NCBI GenBank assembly: GCA_032622095.1
Contig: CP136069.1
Span: 108,092,278-108,156,277 of the forward strand
Direction of reading: 5' to 3'
DNA: 64,000 nucleotides
Source of the DNA: Siphonodentalium dalli
Taxonomy: Eukaryota; Mollusca; Scaphopoda; Gadilida; Siphonodentaliidae
Under the pieces are notes generated by a model. The model ran no database searches and was not told the origin of the DNA. It was given only the letters and a program-made list of their open reading frames with translations. This document shows, one piece after another, positions 11,410-24,100 of this stretch; the stretch's first letter is position 1, and every line of letters starts with the position of its first letter. Made by a program: the position numbers and the translations under genes.

Positions 11410-11740
11410 CTGAAAAGCAGCCATTGAAAATAGTTTAGGTGCACACACTTTATCTGTTTATCATGAATCAATTCAAGTCTCTAAGATGGGTGTTAATTTT
11501 ATGCTAAGCAGTCAATAGAATGATAAAGAATAAGGAAAATAAGTCAAAACATTTTAGTGAACGGATGGTATTGTGTACATGAAATTGTTTTCATTTCACA
11601 CAAACATGTGTGCAATTTTTTATTCTGAATTGGCTGCTATGAAATAAATTGACATTTGTGAATCAAAAAACTTGCAAATGAAAACTGATTCACCCACAAC
11701 ATATCTCAAAAATTGCCTCAAAGACCAGGCAAAACAATTT

Positions 11741-14700
11741 GGATAGGATAGGATATTTTATTTCAATATACACATATTAATGCATGATACATTTGACAAA
11801 TATTACATTGTATATTCGAGGGGGTGGCATAGTCAGGCTAGATTATTTTTTTCTCCCATTTTATCAAGAGATTATAGGATCAAACCAAGCCATTTTGCCT
11901 CAAAAGCTTTGTTGTAAAATAAGTCAATCTCTCTAAATTGTAATATTCTTTTAACTCCGTTTTCATATCAGCAAAAGTAGGAATTCTTTTCTGCATTTTT
12001 GCACGATACATATTATGTAAGCAGGAAACGTAAAAACGGTCAGTATCGTCTTGTCTTTGTGCTCCAAAAAGGACCATGCTTGGGGATAATTCTAAATCGA
12101 AGTGTGCATTCTCCTTTATCCATATATTTATATCAGACCATATCTTTTTCACTATTTCACATTCCCAGAATAAATGAATTATACTTTCACTATGTTTCCC
12201 ACAGAATGTACACCAATCATTAGTTGAGATTTTCATTTTATTTAATAATCTGTTAGTTCCCAATATTTGTGTATTAATTCGATATTGAAACCACTTGTAC
12301 TTGGTGTCCATACAACATCGGAAGGATTCTGAGAATATTTAGCCCCACGCTTCTTTATCGAAGTCACAGTTTATTGTATGATTCCATTTTATTAACAATT
12401 TGTGGTTCATATCCCCGCAAATTAGATCATCATATATCTGTTTACTGGATTTATTTACATAGCATTCCCTGTAGAATGGGAATATCGGGTTGCACACAGG
12501 CATATTATTTCCTGTTTTTTTCCTTAAGGAACGTTTAATTGCACCCCTTATACCATTATACCTTAGAAAGTCCATTTGCATGTCATATATCTCCTTTGCT
12601 TCGTTATATGTGAAAATGGTTCCATCTCTAGATATTAAGTCATTAACAAAATATAGCCCATTTGTTTCCATTTCGCTGCATAATAATGTTTTACCTCCCA
12701 CCTTGATATAATCATTATTTGCGATTGAAGACCTATAAAATTCATTAAAGGATTCTGGTATATTTATGTTGTTGTACAAGGATAGAGCCTCAAAGACATC
12801 TTTCCAAAAAGGGATTTTTCATTGATATTGCTAATTTCTTTAAAGTAGACTGTCCATATAAATACCAGTTTTAGGCAGTTCAGCTGAATTCAAAAATAAA
12901 TCTCCCCAGTTACTTCTCTTTGACAGTAATCTTTTAATCCATGTTATTTTCATTGACTGCATAAATCCTAAAGGGTTTACCATTTTACAGCCTCCCCGAT
13001 CATAATTCTGTTGCATATATTTTCTCGCGATTCGGTCATGCTTGGTGTTCCAGATAAAATTATGCAGAACCTTTGTAATCTCATCTATTCGACTCATCGG
13101 AGGATCTGGTATATTTAATAAATAGAATGTAAGTTTTGACATAATCAGCGATTTCACTAATGTAATTCTACCTAGAACAGTTAGGTTTCTTTTTTTCCAC
13201 AAATTCATAGTACTTTTCATTTCTCTTTGCACTTTCAAATAGTTATCTAAAAATATATTATCAGCTGCTATATCAAATTCAACTCCGAGCAATTTGAATT
13301 TTGACACTGAATGTCTTATTTTCCATTTATCACATATCAACTCTGTAGAGTCGTGTTTCCGGGTTCCGGACCTACCCATACTGCATAAGTCTTATCATAA
13401 TTAATTTTCAGTCCTGAAATGAGAAAAAAATCCTCCAGTAGGCCTAAAGAACTGTCAACAGACTGAGGGGAACCATCGACAAGAGTGTTGTATCATCTGC
13501 ATATTGTGATATTTTAAATTTGTATTAAAAATATTTATTCCTTTAATATTCATGTGATTTCTTATTCCCATGGCCAGTAACTCTACACATAGATTAAAAA
13601 TATATGGAGAAATAGGATCCCCTTGACGACAGCCTCTCTCTATTTAAAAAGCTGGTGAAATAATTCCATTTATGTTTATGTTAGAAGATATATTATTATA
13701 TAGTGTCTTAATATATCCAACAAAAACAGAACCAAAGTTAAAGAATTTCAATGTTGTTTCCATAAAGGACCAAGATAAAGAATCGAAAGCTTTTTCAAAG
13801 TCTAACATCAGAAGAAGTCCCGTTACTTTTGCTTCGTTGCAGGCCAGCATTAGATCTGATATCAGTCGAATGTTCTCTCCAATAAATCTACCTGACATAA
13901 AGCCTTTTTGATCCTCATTTATAAGATTTGGTAGCAATACTTTGATCCTTTCAGATAGTATACCTGACAGAATTTTATATGGAATATTCAAAAGGAAGAT
14001 TGGCCTCCAATTGTTATCAGATGTCTAACTTTATATTCTTTCGGTATTAACATGACAACCCCATGTTTCTGAGTAGGTGATAGCTCCCCCTTTTTTAGGC
14101 CGTAATTCAGGGCATTGATTAATATGTTTCCTAATCGGTTCCAGAAAAATTAAAAAAATTTGACTGTGAAACCATCTGACCCAGGGCTTTTATTGTTTTT
14201 CATTTTTTTCAGATAGATTAAGGTTTCAGTTAAATACACTTATTTCCCTTTCCAATTACCCATGTTGGCCATTAGTTATCTTTGTGAAATTTAACTCTTC
14301 TCCTGTTACATTTTTCCTAATGAAGTTTTTTTAATCTGCTTCTGTAACATTTTTAGTTTTTACACTGTATAAGTTTTCATAAAATTTTGCAACTTCACTC
14401 ATTATTTATTTCTGGTCAGTTATGTTAGTTCCATTTTCTATTTCTAGTTTCGATATTGTTTTATTTGTATAATAATTTTTGTTCAAGACTTAGAAAGGAT
14501 TTACAGGGTTTATCCCCTTCTGACATCCATTTTGCCCTTGATCTCACTATCATACCTTTAATTTTATCTGACCTAATAGATTCTAGTTTTTGCTTTAAGA
14601 TATCAATTTCAGCCTGGGATTCAGTATGCTCTTCACTTTCTAACTTCTCTATCTTGCGCATTACTTCCAGTTCTTGTATTCGTATATTTTTTTGGCGTTT

Positions 14701-14999
14701 CTTGGAATAGATTATCGTACTTGCTCTTATTTCCATCAGAATCATTTCCAAGAAGAGTTGGTCATCTATTGTTAATTTTGTCACTATATTATCTAGTTTA
14801 GGTTGCGTTTTGTATTGTTCATAAACTTTATCTATTGTGTCATTTACTAAGTTTACATAATCTTTATCCTTCAACAATGAATTATTGAATTTCCAGTATC
14901 CATTGCCATGTTTAGTTTCCCTGAATTTAAGATTTAAAGTTGTAATTGAATGATCAGTTTTATATCCTGGTATGATATTCGCATCTTCTAAATATGTAA
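11741..14999 (-). pseudogene. Broken Tx1/L1-type LINE, 5'-truncated ORF2
   Basis: Reading the minus strand from about 14990: the last part of an apurinic endonuclease domain (PGYKTDHS, TDHS at about 14958-14947), a linker with 'SRAKWMSEGDKPCKSFLSLE' (14877-14461), reverse transcriptase blocks NWRPIFLLN (about 14000), DQKGFMSGRFIGENIR, LDFEKAFDSLSW (13991-13644), RGCRQGDPISP (about 13630), the catalytic SQYADDTTLL (YADD at 13503-13492), then a thumb/C-terminal region (13379-12339) and a zinc-knuckle (WCTFCG...HLFWEC, 12311-11880). Frame changes and stops separate the blocks, so no full ORF2 remains. The element ends with an AATAAA (11762-11757) and (TATCC)n in sense orientation. Its 5' part is cut at about 15000 by another repeat. 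Clade assignment is by motif style. Confidence 0.88.
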
Positions 15000-15735
15000 G
15001 CAGCCATCTTGGATTTCAAATTTGAATCCATCGGCACACCCTGCAGCCCACATATATCTGAGGGAGCATGTCAAAACCTCTTTCGCATATGCGAAAATAA
15101 TGTTGATAATGTCGAAAAACTTTTGACGTAAATGTGCTAAAATGAAATGTCGAAAATGACGAAAAATAATGCGACAACATCGAAAGGGACTGGCCATAAA
15201 AACACTATAACGTCGAAACCACAACAGACTAAACGTTTCCGTAAAATGTCGAAACTTTTGATAACGCGAAGGTCGCGACATCGAAACATTGATTGATATT
15301 CGCAAACAACGAAAAGTTAAAACATCGATGCGATGTTGTCGCACTTCATACATTCGCACATTTATTTTTGCCTTCAACGTAATCAGATGCCAGCTGAATT
15401 TTGATTGGCTGAATTGTGTGAAGGAAAATAAAGTTCAGCCAAAGGCCATACAAACAACTCTATGCGGTTAACACACAAGTACAACGACTTGACAGTTCGA
15501 CCGTGACTGTTTTTAGAGTTCGCACAAGGCCTAATTAAACAATAGTCAACCCATTCCAAATGTGTGAAGGGGTGACATTTAGCAAAAGGCTATACAACAT
15601 ATACTGACATATAATAACGTATACCAGTCCCTCACAACTATGCGTGACCTGTGCGACAGTTTTGTTGTTGTTGTTGTTGTTGTCGTGATGTCTTCTCAAT
15701 TAGTGAACAATGGTTTAACTCGTTGGACAAAAATT
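15000..15735 (+). repeat. Copy of the CGAAA-rich TAA-flanked element (left part) with family B rim
   Basis: From 15073 (GGGAGCATGTCAAAACC) to about 15735 this matches 48566-49155 with small indels, including 'gttcagccaaaggccatac', 'acaacgacttgac' and 'gtgaacaatggtttaactcg'. Positions 15000-15072 match the inverted rim of the copy at 249-600. A (GTT)n tract lies at 15661-15682. The right half of the 2.35-kb element is absent. Confidence 0.75.
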
Positions 15736-15812
15736 GATAGTAAGGGAACTTGTCAAAACTAAAACGATAATACCGCCGGTATACCTCTAGAGGCGGTAAT
15801 AGCGGTAAAATA

Positions 15813-16019
15813 ATGCCAAAATCGGTAATTTCACCGGTAATTTTATCGGTAATTTTACCGGTAATTTTACCGGTAATTTTACCGGTAATTTTACCATTAA
15901 TTTCATCGGTAATTTCACCGGTAATGTTTCCGGTAATTTCACCGGTAATTTTTACCGGTAGTTTTACCGGTAATTTTATCGGTAATTTCACCGGTAATGT
16001 TATCGGTAATTTATCATGA
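15813..16019. repeat. 12-bp satellite (ACCGGTAATTTT)n
   Basis: About 16 tandem 12-bp units, each containing the palindrome ACCGGT and AATT. Because the unit length is a multiple of three and nearly self-complementary, long repetitive open frames arise on both strands (KITG.. on minus, VILP.. on plus). They are not genes. Confidence 0.9.
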
Positions 16020-16215
16020 ATTCTGCCGTGAATTCTACCCGTAATTTCCTATCGGTATCTTTATGTCACCATCGCTAATTTGCCATGAATTATATCAAAC
16101 CAATACAAATGTGTTTATTCATTTATCATTTATTTGTTACCACAATTAACATGCCGTATGATCGACGCAACTACGCCGAAATCTGCGTCTGGATACGCCG
16201 ATGATATATATATAT

Positions 16216-16890
16216 GTTAACTGAACACTTAAACTACGAGATGAGTATACAAACTAGATATACGGTAACCTACATATGTATAATCAATACACAGTAGGCC
16301 TATGCCCCCCCCCCCCCCCCCAAATTAAATTAGGCCTACCAAATATTTAGCCACGATCCATTCCTAAAACACGGTAGGCCTATATATGAATGCCTACTTA
16401 GCCCCCCCCCCCCCCTTTCCCCATATGCAACCCTTAAAACTATCCCGAAACACGAAGAGCATTGACATCGAAACTAAAGGCAATACGCCTATATCATGAA
16501 CATATTTTACATTGTGTATATTTTTCACAACCGGGATGGTCGAAAACCCCCATACTCGATTGATCTAGTTTTGTGAAGATGGCTTTTTTATGAGAAGCCC
16601 TACGTTGTGTGGCATATATAACCATAGACCTGTTTATAATGCACAAGATACATGATTATGGTTATATGATAACAACACTAGGCATATACCACAACATTCC
16701 ATACTTATGTGTTAACTCAACACTTAATCTACGAGATGATAGAGTATACAAACTAGATATGTTAGCCTACATATGTATAACCAATGCACAGGCCTACACC
16801 CCCCCCCCCCAATTAAATAAGGCCCACCTAATCCATTCCTAAAAACACAGTAGGCCTACTTTAATAGTCCCCGCCCCCTTCCCCATGCAA
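16216..16890. repeat. Two diverged copies of a 190-bp C-tract unit
   Basis: Positions 16218-16425 and 16704-16890 share 'tacgagatga', 'gtatacaaactagatat', 'cctacatatgtataa', a C tract of 10-18 nt, 'atccattcctaaaa' and 'cagtaggccta'. The spacing is about 485 bp. No coding potential. Confidence 0.75.
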
Positions 16891-17258
16891 CACCAATTCA
16901 TAGCATAAAAATCGAGGATTTAACATTCGCAAGCTAAAACTAAAATTTAAAGCACTCAGTTTTATGTGCACAAAGAATCGTGACGTCAATGTGGCACCGC
17001 ACTTTTTTCTGATCATGGCAAACATACGTAATTTACTAAAAAAGTCCATGTGTTTCTCATTTGTTTTGTTATTATAACGGCGACTTATATTACAAATCTA
17101 CCATTTTCAACAATTTGGAAATTTAGAAACGCTATTGATGCACTGAACTGAGTAATAATGTAACATCATGGAGTTGTACTAGGACTATAGGCCTACTTTG
17201 GACACTGTTTTGAAAGGCGACGAAATATGATAGAATTCAGAAGGATTTTGATGATAAA

Positions 17259-18528
17259 ATGAAGAATATGCGCGATGGATTCGACGGCAAATTGAACAAA
17301 ATCCTTGAGATAGTAACGACTAACCCACAAACGGGAAGGTCTGAAACTCAATCACATATGCCAAACCCACAAAGGGAAAACATTGGTAGTGATAAATCAC
17401 CTCACAAGTCACAAAGACTGAGTTCATCTAGTTCTGAATCTAGTGATGAGGAAACACCTCAAACACAAAAAGATCAGAATGCCTTATACCTTGACACCTC
17501 AGCAGAGGATTTTGATGAAGAGGACAGCAGCACAAATGCTGATAACTTCATATCAAAAGGTCTTATCGAATTATTCAGTGACGATGCCTTACCAAAACAA
17601 AAGAAGGTGAAAACAGGCATTGGATTGGAAGATTGTCAGAAAACAGTTTTGTCTCAGAGCTGAAGAACTGATTCACCAAACTCCACTGACAGCCTTCACC
17701 GAGGAAAGTGTGGACTCGTTTCCCGTAAGTGAAAAGAGTGAAGAGTTTTTAGCAGTTCCATCTCTGGATGAGTTAGTGGCAAAATGCTTATCCAATAAAC
17801 ACGGGAAAAAGATAAATTTCACAATGGGCAATAAAATGTTACATACACAACCCTTCAAACTTCTAGAAAAAGTGGCATACCGAGGTCAAGTAGCTTCTCA
17901 CATGGGAATTGTTGAAATTCTGTATCTTCAACAGAACATAGCTTCAATTTTGAGAGCTCTGCAAAGACTTAACTGTTCAGATCATCTACTTCAACTTGTG
18001 CGTGATTCATTTGCTCTATCCACAAAATGTTTAGACCAGATGGGACGGGCAGGGGCCTTTCATCACATTATAAGAAGACAGCTAACCATGTCTGGCACAG
18101 GACTGTATAAGGCAGACGAAGACCGGAAAATCTCTAACCTGCCCTTGACAGGAGAGGGTGTTTTCGGTCCAAACCCTGTGACTTTCTTGAAGCAGAGAAA
18201 GGATTCCAATAAAGCACTAGATGAGATTCTCCTTGAAGTCAGGAAGAAAGTTGACAACAAAAGGAAGAATGTCAGTTCTGATGAAAAACAGGGGTTCAAA
18301 TTCAAAAAGCCTTACCCGTCTCACGATAATTATAACCAGCAGGGCAGACCAAAAGCTGTACCACTGAGATCAGGACGTGGCTTTCCGAGACAAATGCCAA
18401 GTGCAACAGTCAGCAGACCTCCTCCTGAGAAATCTGAGGGACATTACAATCAGGATTCAACGAGAGGAACTTTTCGGATCCCGATATTCAGCACAAGACC
18501 ATCCACGAAGCGTGGAGGAAAAAGATGA
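17259..18528 (+). pseudogene. DIRS-like retrotransposon Gag-type ORF (frameshifted)
   Basis: An N-terminal coiled, charged and serine-rich region (17259-17663) continues, after a change of frame near 17620-17640, into a 290-residue stretch to 18528 with a helical core (DELVAKCLSNKHGKK, EILYLQQNIASILRALQ) and a basic C-terminus (RRPTKRGGKR-like). Position directly upstream of DIRS-type RT/RNase H and tyrosine recombinase argues for a DIRS ORF1. The frame change breaks it. I recognise it by context rather than by a conserved motif. An upstream inverted terminal repeat was not found, so the element is probably 5'-truncated. Confidence 0.75.
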
Positions 18529-18554
18529 CTCGGTGAGTACTCATATGAATATTC

Positions 18555-20067
18555 ATGCAATTTTGGGCCAATTTTGGGCCAACATGCTCTCCAAGAATTT
18601 GGACAAAACTGAGTACGGCAGTTGCGGGATACCTCAGGAAAAGAGGATTGAAACTGATCCTCTATCTTGACGATTGGTTATTCATAAATCAATGCCCTCA
18701 TCAATTAATTCTAGATCAGAAACTTGCTCTGAGAACGTTGAAAAGATTAGGGTTTCCGATTAACTTCAAAAAATCTCAATTGACGCCTACTCAAAGAATC
18801 ACTTATTTAGGAGCAGACATGAACCTGGGAAAGGGGATTGTAGTCCCAAGCATGGAACGAGTTTGCAGTTTACATCAATCAATAACTCAATTGAAGGAAG
18901 GGCAGAATACAGCCAGAACTTACCTTCAGATTATAGGCAAGATTGCTTCATGTTTGGAACTCATTCCCAATGCCAGATTGTTCATGAGGCCAATCCAACA
19001 ACAACTTTTGAGTCATTGGAAGGTAGGGATGGATATGGAAATGGTAATTCCATATTAAGCAAATCTGACACAACATTTGAATTGGTGGTTATATTTACCA
19101 AACATTTTAAAAGGCCGATCCATTGTATCAGAGAAGATAACAAAGGTGGTCACGACCGATGCCAGTTTGACGGGATATGGGGGACATATGGATGGTCAGA
19201 TAGTTCAGGGCTCATGGAAAAGGGAGGAAAAACACCTGCATATAAACAATCTAGAAATGAGAGCAGTGTTTCATGCCATAAAACATTTCACACCTCTCCT
19301 GAGGAACCAGAACATTCTGGTGTTCACAGACAATACCACTGTGATGCATTATATCAACAAACATGCATCACAGTGGTATTGTCAAATATCGTGATGCATT
19401 ATATCAACAAACATGCCTTCTCAATCAAGTTCTGTGGGATCTGTGGATATATGCTTTAGAGCACAATATGAACCTCCAGGCTACTCATATAGCCGGGAAG
19501 GACAATATTCTTGCAGATCACTTAAGCAGGAAGAAAATTTCCAATCTAGAATGGGAATTAAACGATGGTATAATCCAGAAAATATTTTTTAAATGGGGGT
19601 TTCCCCTCATAGACTTATTCGCAACAAAACTCAACAAAAAGACACCACTGTTTTACAGTTGGTATCCCCATCCAGAGGCATTAGGGGTGGACGCCCTGAT
19701 ACAGAACTGGGACAATCTGTTCGCATATGCTTTTCCTCCCCTAGCCTTAGTACACAAAGTTATCCGATATATGCAACAATTCACATGCCAATTAATTCTG
19801 ATAGCTCCATACTGGCCGAATCAGGTGTGGTTTCCAATATTGTTACATCTGTTAATAGACAAACCAATTTTGATACCACTTCAGAAACAACTCCTCACAC
19901 AGTCTCTGAAAATGACAGCTTGGTTACTCTCAACCGATTCATCCAAACAGATGGAATTTCAGAACAAGCTAGAAATTTATTGTCTGCATCATGGAGAGCA
20001 GGAACTAAACAAGATTATTGTCAGAAATTTATCAGATTCCGAAGTTGGTGTAGTGAACAGGAAATAG
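18555..20067 (+). pseudogene. DIRS-like reverse transcriptase/RNase H, internally deleted
   Basis: Conserved sequence begins abruptly with the late palm (PTCSPRIWTKL, then LILYLDDWLF with catalytic YLDD near 18660), continues through the thumb to an in-frame TAA at 19056, then RNase H (VTTDASLTGYGG, NLEMRAVFHAI, VFTDNTTVMHYINKHA) and, in another frame, its end and the DIRS C-terminal block (HIAGKDNILADHLSR, PLIDLFATKLN, YAFPPLALVHKVI, APYWPNQVWFP), stopping at 20067. The fingers and first catalytic aspartate are missing, so the enzyme is dead. The C-terminus overlaps the recombinase ORF in another frame, as in other DIRS elements. A 50-bp foldback duplication at 19347-19416 disrupts RNase H. 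Confidence 0.85.
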
Positions 20068-21114
20068 ATCCCTTTTCAGCCAATTTGAAGCATTGTATGA
20101 ATTTCTTATCAGATCTCTTTAGTTCTGGGTTAAAATACAGAACTATTGGTGGGTACAGATCTATGCTCTTGGCATACATTCCACCAGTAGGACAACATCC
20201 TCAGATTATACGCCTTTTGAAAGGGGTTTTCAACAGTAGACCACCAACTCGTAGAATGGTACCAGAATGGGATTTACATACAGTACTGAAGTTACTGCAG
20301 GGCCCTCCCTTCGAACCATTGAAGAAAATTTCATTTACGAACCTCACATTCAAAACAGTGTTTTTGGTGGCCATCACCTCATATAGAAGGTGTAGTGATT
20401 TTAAGGCCATGTCTATAGAACAGGGTGCCATGTCCATTAGTCAGAAGGGTATTACCTTTCTGAGAAAAGGTTTGTCAAAACAAGACAGGCCAGGACATAT
20501 CAGCCCTCTCATTCATATTCCTAAGTTTACAGCAAACAGAAAGCTTGATCCAAAGAGAATTCTGAAGACATATTTAGAAAAGACCAGACCTCTGAGAGGT
20601 TCACATACTGCATTATTTTTGTCAATAAACAAACCCCACAATCCTGTATCAAGTCAAACATTGTCCAACTGGATTGTGAAGACAATTAAAATGGCTCATT
20701 CTAATTACAGGTCAGAACAAGCAAAAGGGACTTTTAAAGGACACTCTACAGGGATGTGCTCACGCCGGGCGGGGGCGCCCACCACTCAAAACAATCGCCC
20801 GGGAGTCACTACGTTTTCAAACCGGTGCGCCCGGCACATTTTTAGGATCACAACTGTACTCGCATTGTAAATTGTGCCGAGTTCTCTTGATGATAACGAC
20901 ATCTTGCATGTCTGATAGCGACGACATGTTGCCGTCTGAGGCATTTTAATGCCCCCTATAAAGCACGTGGGGAGCCTTGATTAATGAGGTGTCAAAAGGT
21001 CTGCGATGACCGGTGAATTTTATTACAAAGAGCCGACATAATCAAATACTTTCCGCACGTGCTGAGCCGTAGTGAATTTGAAACGTCCAGTTTCAATGAT
21101 CCTAAGCCAAAACG

Positions 21115-24100
21115 ATGTCGTTATTGAAATTTTTCACTCAAACTCCGAAAAGTAAAAAGCTGCTGGATGATGACAAAGCAAAACCTGTCGATACTACTGC
21201 ATCTGATAGCTCAGAATGCGATGGTTCCATTCAGAAAGAGAAGAAGAGAAAACCTGTCGATACTGTTGCACCAGATACCGTTAGACCAGAATGCGATGCT
21301 GTAATCCAGAAAGAGAAAAAGAGAAAGCTCCCAGAATCTGAACAGACAGAACCAAAACGATCGAAGCATGCCACGTCATTTAAAACATCATGGAACAAGG
21401 ATAGACCGTGGCTACTGTACGTGACAGATGTGGGCATGTTTTGTGAATTCTGTCGGAAGCATGACATGCGGCCATTTGACCGCGAGACATGGAACAAACA
21501 GCCATGTAAACGCCTTCGCTTAGAGAGCATTGTGGATCACGAGAAGTCGAATGCGCACAAAATTGCATCCAAGCTTAGCGTCGATAAACACCAAACGGAC
21601 GTCAAGGAAACTATAGTTCCGTCGCTGTCAATGAACGACATGAGCAGAACTTTCGCATGCCTGTACTTCTTGTGCAAACAAAGAATTTTGCATACAACAA
21701 ACTTTGTACCTCTACTCGACCTCATGGACTATATGTCTCTGAATCTAAAAGAGAAAATTAGGATGGGGAAAAATGCACACTACACAAGCAGAAAGTCAAT
21801 CCAAGAAATGTTAGCGTGCATATTGTCAGTAATCGAAGAAAACATCATGGAAAGACTTCGCTCATCAGTCAGTTATGCATTGATGTTTGACGAAACGACT
21901 GATTGTGCTATTCAAGAGCAGATGATTGTGAGGGCTCGCTATGTACATTCAGGTGAAATTGTGACCAAATATCTCAAGATTATTCAGCCACTTGCATCAT
22001 CCGATGGTTCAAACCAAGACCTCGTAGTTAGACTTGACGGCAAGAATATCGCCAAGAAAGTAACTGATTTCGTCAAAGGTAAAGATCTGTCATTCCAGAA
22101 ATTTAGAGCCATTGGTACAGATGGGGCCTCGACCATGGCTGGAAAGTTCAATGGCGCAGTTAAGCTGATTATAGATGAACAAGAAGCTGACCAAACTAAA
22201 TTTCCCGAAGTCGATCGTTGTAAGGCCATCGGATGTCACTGTGCTGCCCATAAGCTAAACCTGGCAACGTCACAGGCAGGCGACAAAGTTCCATATATCA
22301 AGAAATTTAAGTACATAATTCGGCAATTATATGACTTATACGACAACAGTGCCGTTCGTGCTGCTGGGCTAAAAGCTGTTCAGGATCTGCTAGATGAACC
22401 AGCACTAAAGGTGTTAGAACCCTCTTCAACACGATGGCTTTCTATTGGGTTATGTGTGGCACGAATAAAGAAAACATTGGCCAGCATTATTATCAGCTTG
22501 GAGAGAGAATCTGAAGAACGAGGTGATGCCAAAGCTGCAGGTCTGAGCACGTTTATGTCGGACTTTCAATTTATTGCCACTCTACTTTTGTTCTGTGATG
22601 TTCTGCCCAAAATCAACCGACGGTCCAAAATATTCCAGGACAGTGAACTTGATTATGCTCTTGTAGCTCCCGTTGTGCAATCAACAAGAAATCAAATCTC
22701 GAAAATGTCCGAAAGTGATTATGACGGTGACAACTTAAAAGAAATTTTGGCATACATCAATTCTTTGAAAGAAGCAGGCGTTAATGTAAAGCCCCGGTTC
22801 CATATCCCCGATTTTCCACCCCGAATGTTCCCGAATGACTCCCGAATCATAATTTTGCAAAATTCGTGGAGTAAGTTCGGGACGAGTCGGGACAGTGAAT
22901 TTTTACCCCCGAACATGATCGGGGATATCGGTGCTATCGGTGTCGATTCGGGACAATTCTGGACTCGCTCCCGACAGTTTTGAAATGTTCAAAACTATCG
23001 GGAACCAAGCCGAATCGCTCCCGATTTGTAAATCGTCCGGAGAAATTCGGGAGCAATTCGGCACATATTCGGGAGTAGTCGCAGTATTCGGGTGGATATT
23101 CTGGAGTAGTCGGCAGTATTCGGTAGGTTATTCCCGAATTCGCCATGTATGGCTGCTTTTATACTGAGATCCGGTGTATCTGCAAAATTCGGGACGTTCG
23201 GCAGCAATTGCATACCAATTCGGTATCTATTCGGCATCAATTCGGTACCAGTTCGGCATTGATTCGGGGTATTCGGCAACAATTCGGTGTAAGTCGGTAG
23301 TAATCTGGGCAATTTGGCAGCCACCCGCACGAAAGTTCGGGATAATTCTTGTTCATTCGGGAAGATATTCGGAAGCATTCTGGAATACTCGGCAACGTTC
23401 GGGACGATTAAATTTTGTCATAATTCGGCATCAGTTCGGCGGCTTTTTGGAATAAAACTCGTCCAGAATTCTCTCGAATGCTGCCGATTTGGTCTGGTCC
23501 CGAATTTGTGCCGAATATACTAATTCGGGACAGAAAATCGGGAATATGGAACCGGGGCTTAAGCTACAACAAACGAAATATTCGTGGAAAGGGTGACACT
23601 GAGAGTGAAATGGTGGACAAATATCGTGCTGACGTGAAGATTCCCTTCATTAACAATATTATTTCAAACTTGGATAACAGATTTACCGATTCCGGTGTAA
23701 TTACTTCATTCGGAATATTCAACCCTTCTCATATGGACAAAGGAGATAAAGATTACAGAAAAAGCGAAATTCAGACCCTCATCAACCAATTTGGCGGCTA
23801 TTCAGTTGATGAGGCAAAGGAAGAATGGGATGATTTTCGGGAATATATGGCATTGGACATGGAGAAGATGAATACTCGAGATGTTGTACGTGCTTTGACG
23901 GGGCATTCGAAAAACCCACTGAGAATGGTTTATCCAATAACATCACACCTGGCTGAAATATATTGAGTGGTACCACCACATACAGCAGACGTTGAGCGTG
24001 ATTTCAGCCAGATGAAACTGATCAAATCATGTCTCAGAAACCGCATGATGGAGGAAACGTTAGACGCGGTCATGCGTATAGTAAATGAAGGACCGCCCCT

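Noticed and set aside
15638-15991. 117-codon minus-strand and 68-codon plus-strand open frames
   Set aside because: Both are translations of the 12-bp satellite; the unit length divisible by three guarantees open frames.
22931-23523. Several open frames on both strands within the MITE
   Set aside because: They arise from TTCGG-type repeats; the interval is bounded by TIRs and TAA and interrupts a transposase.
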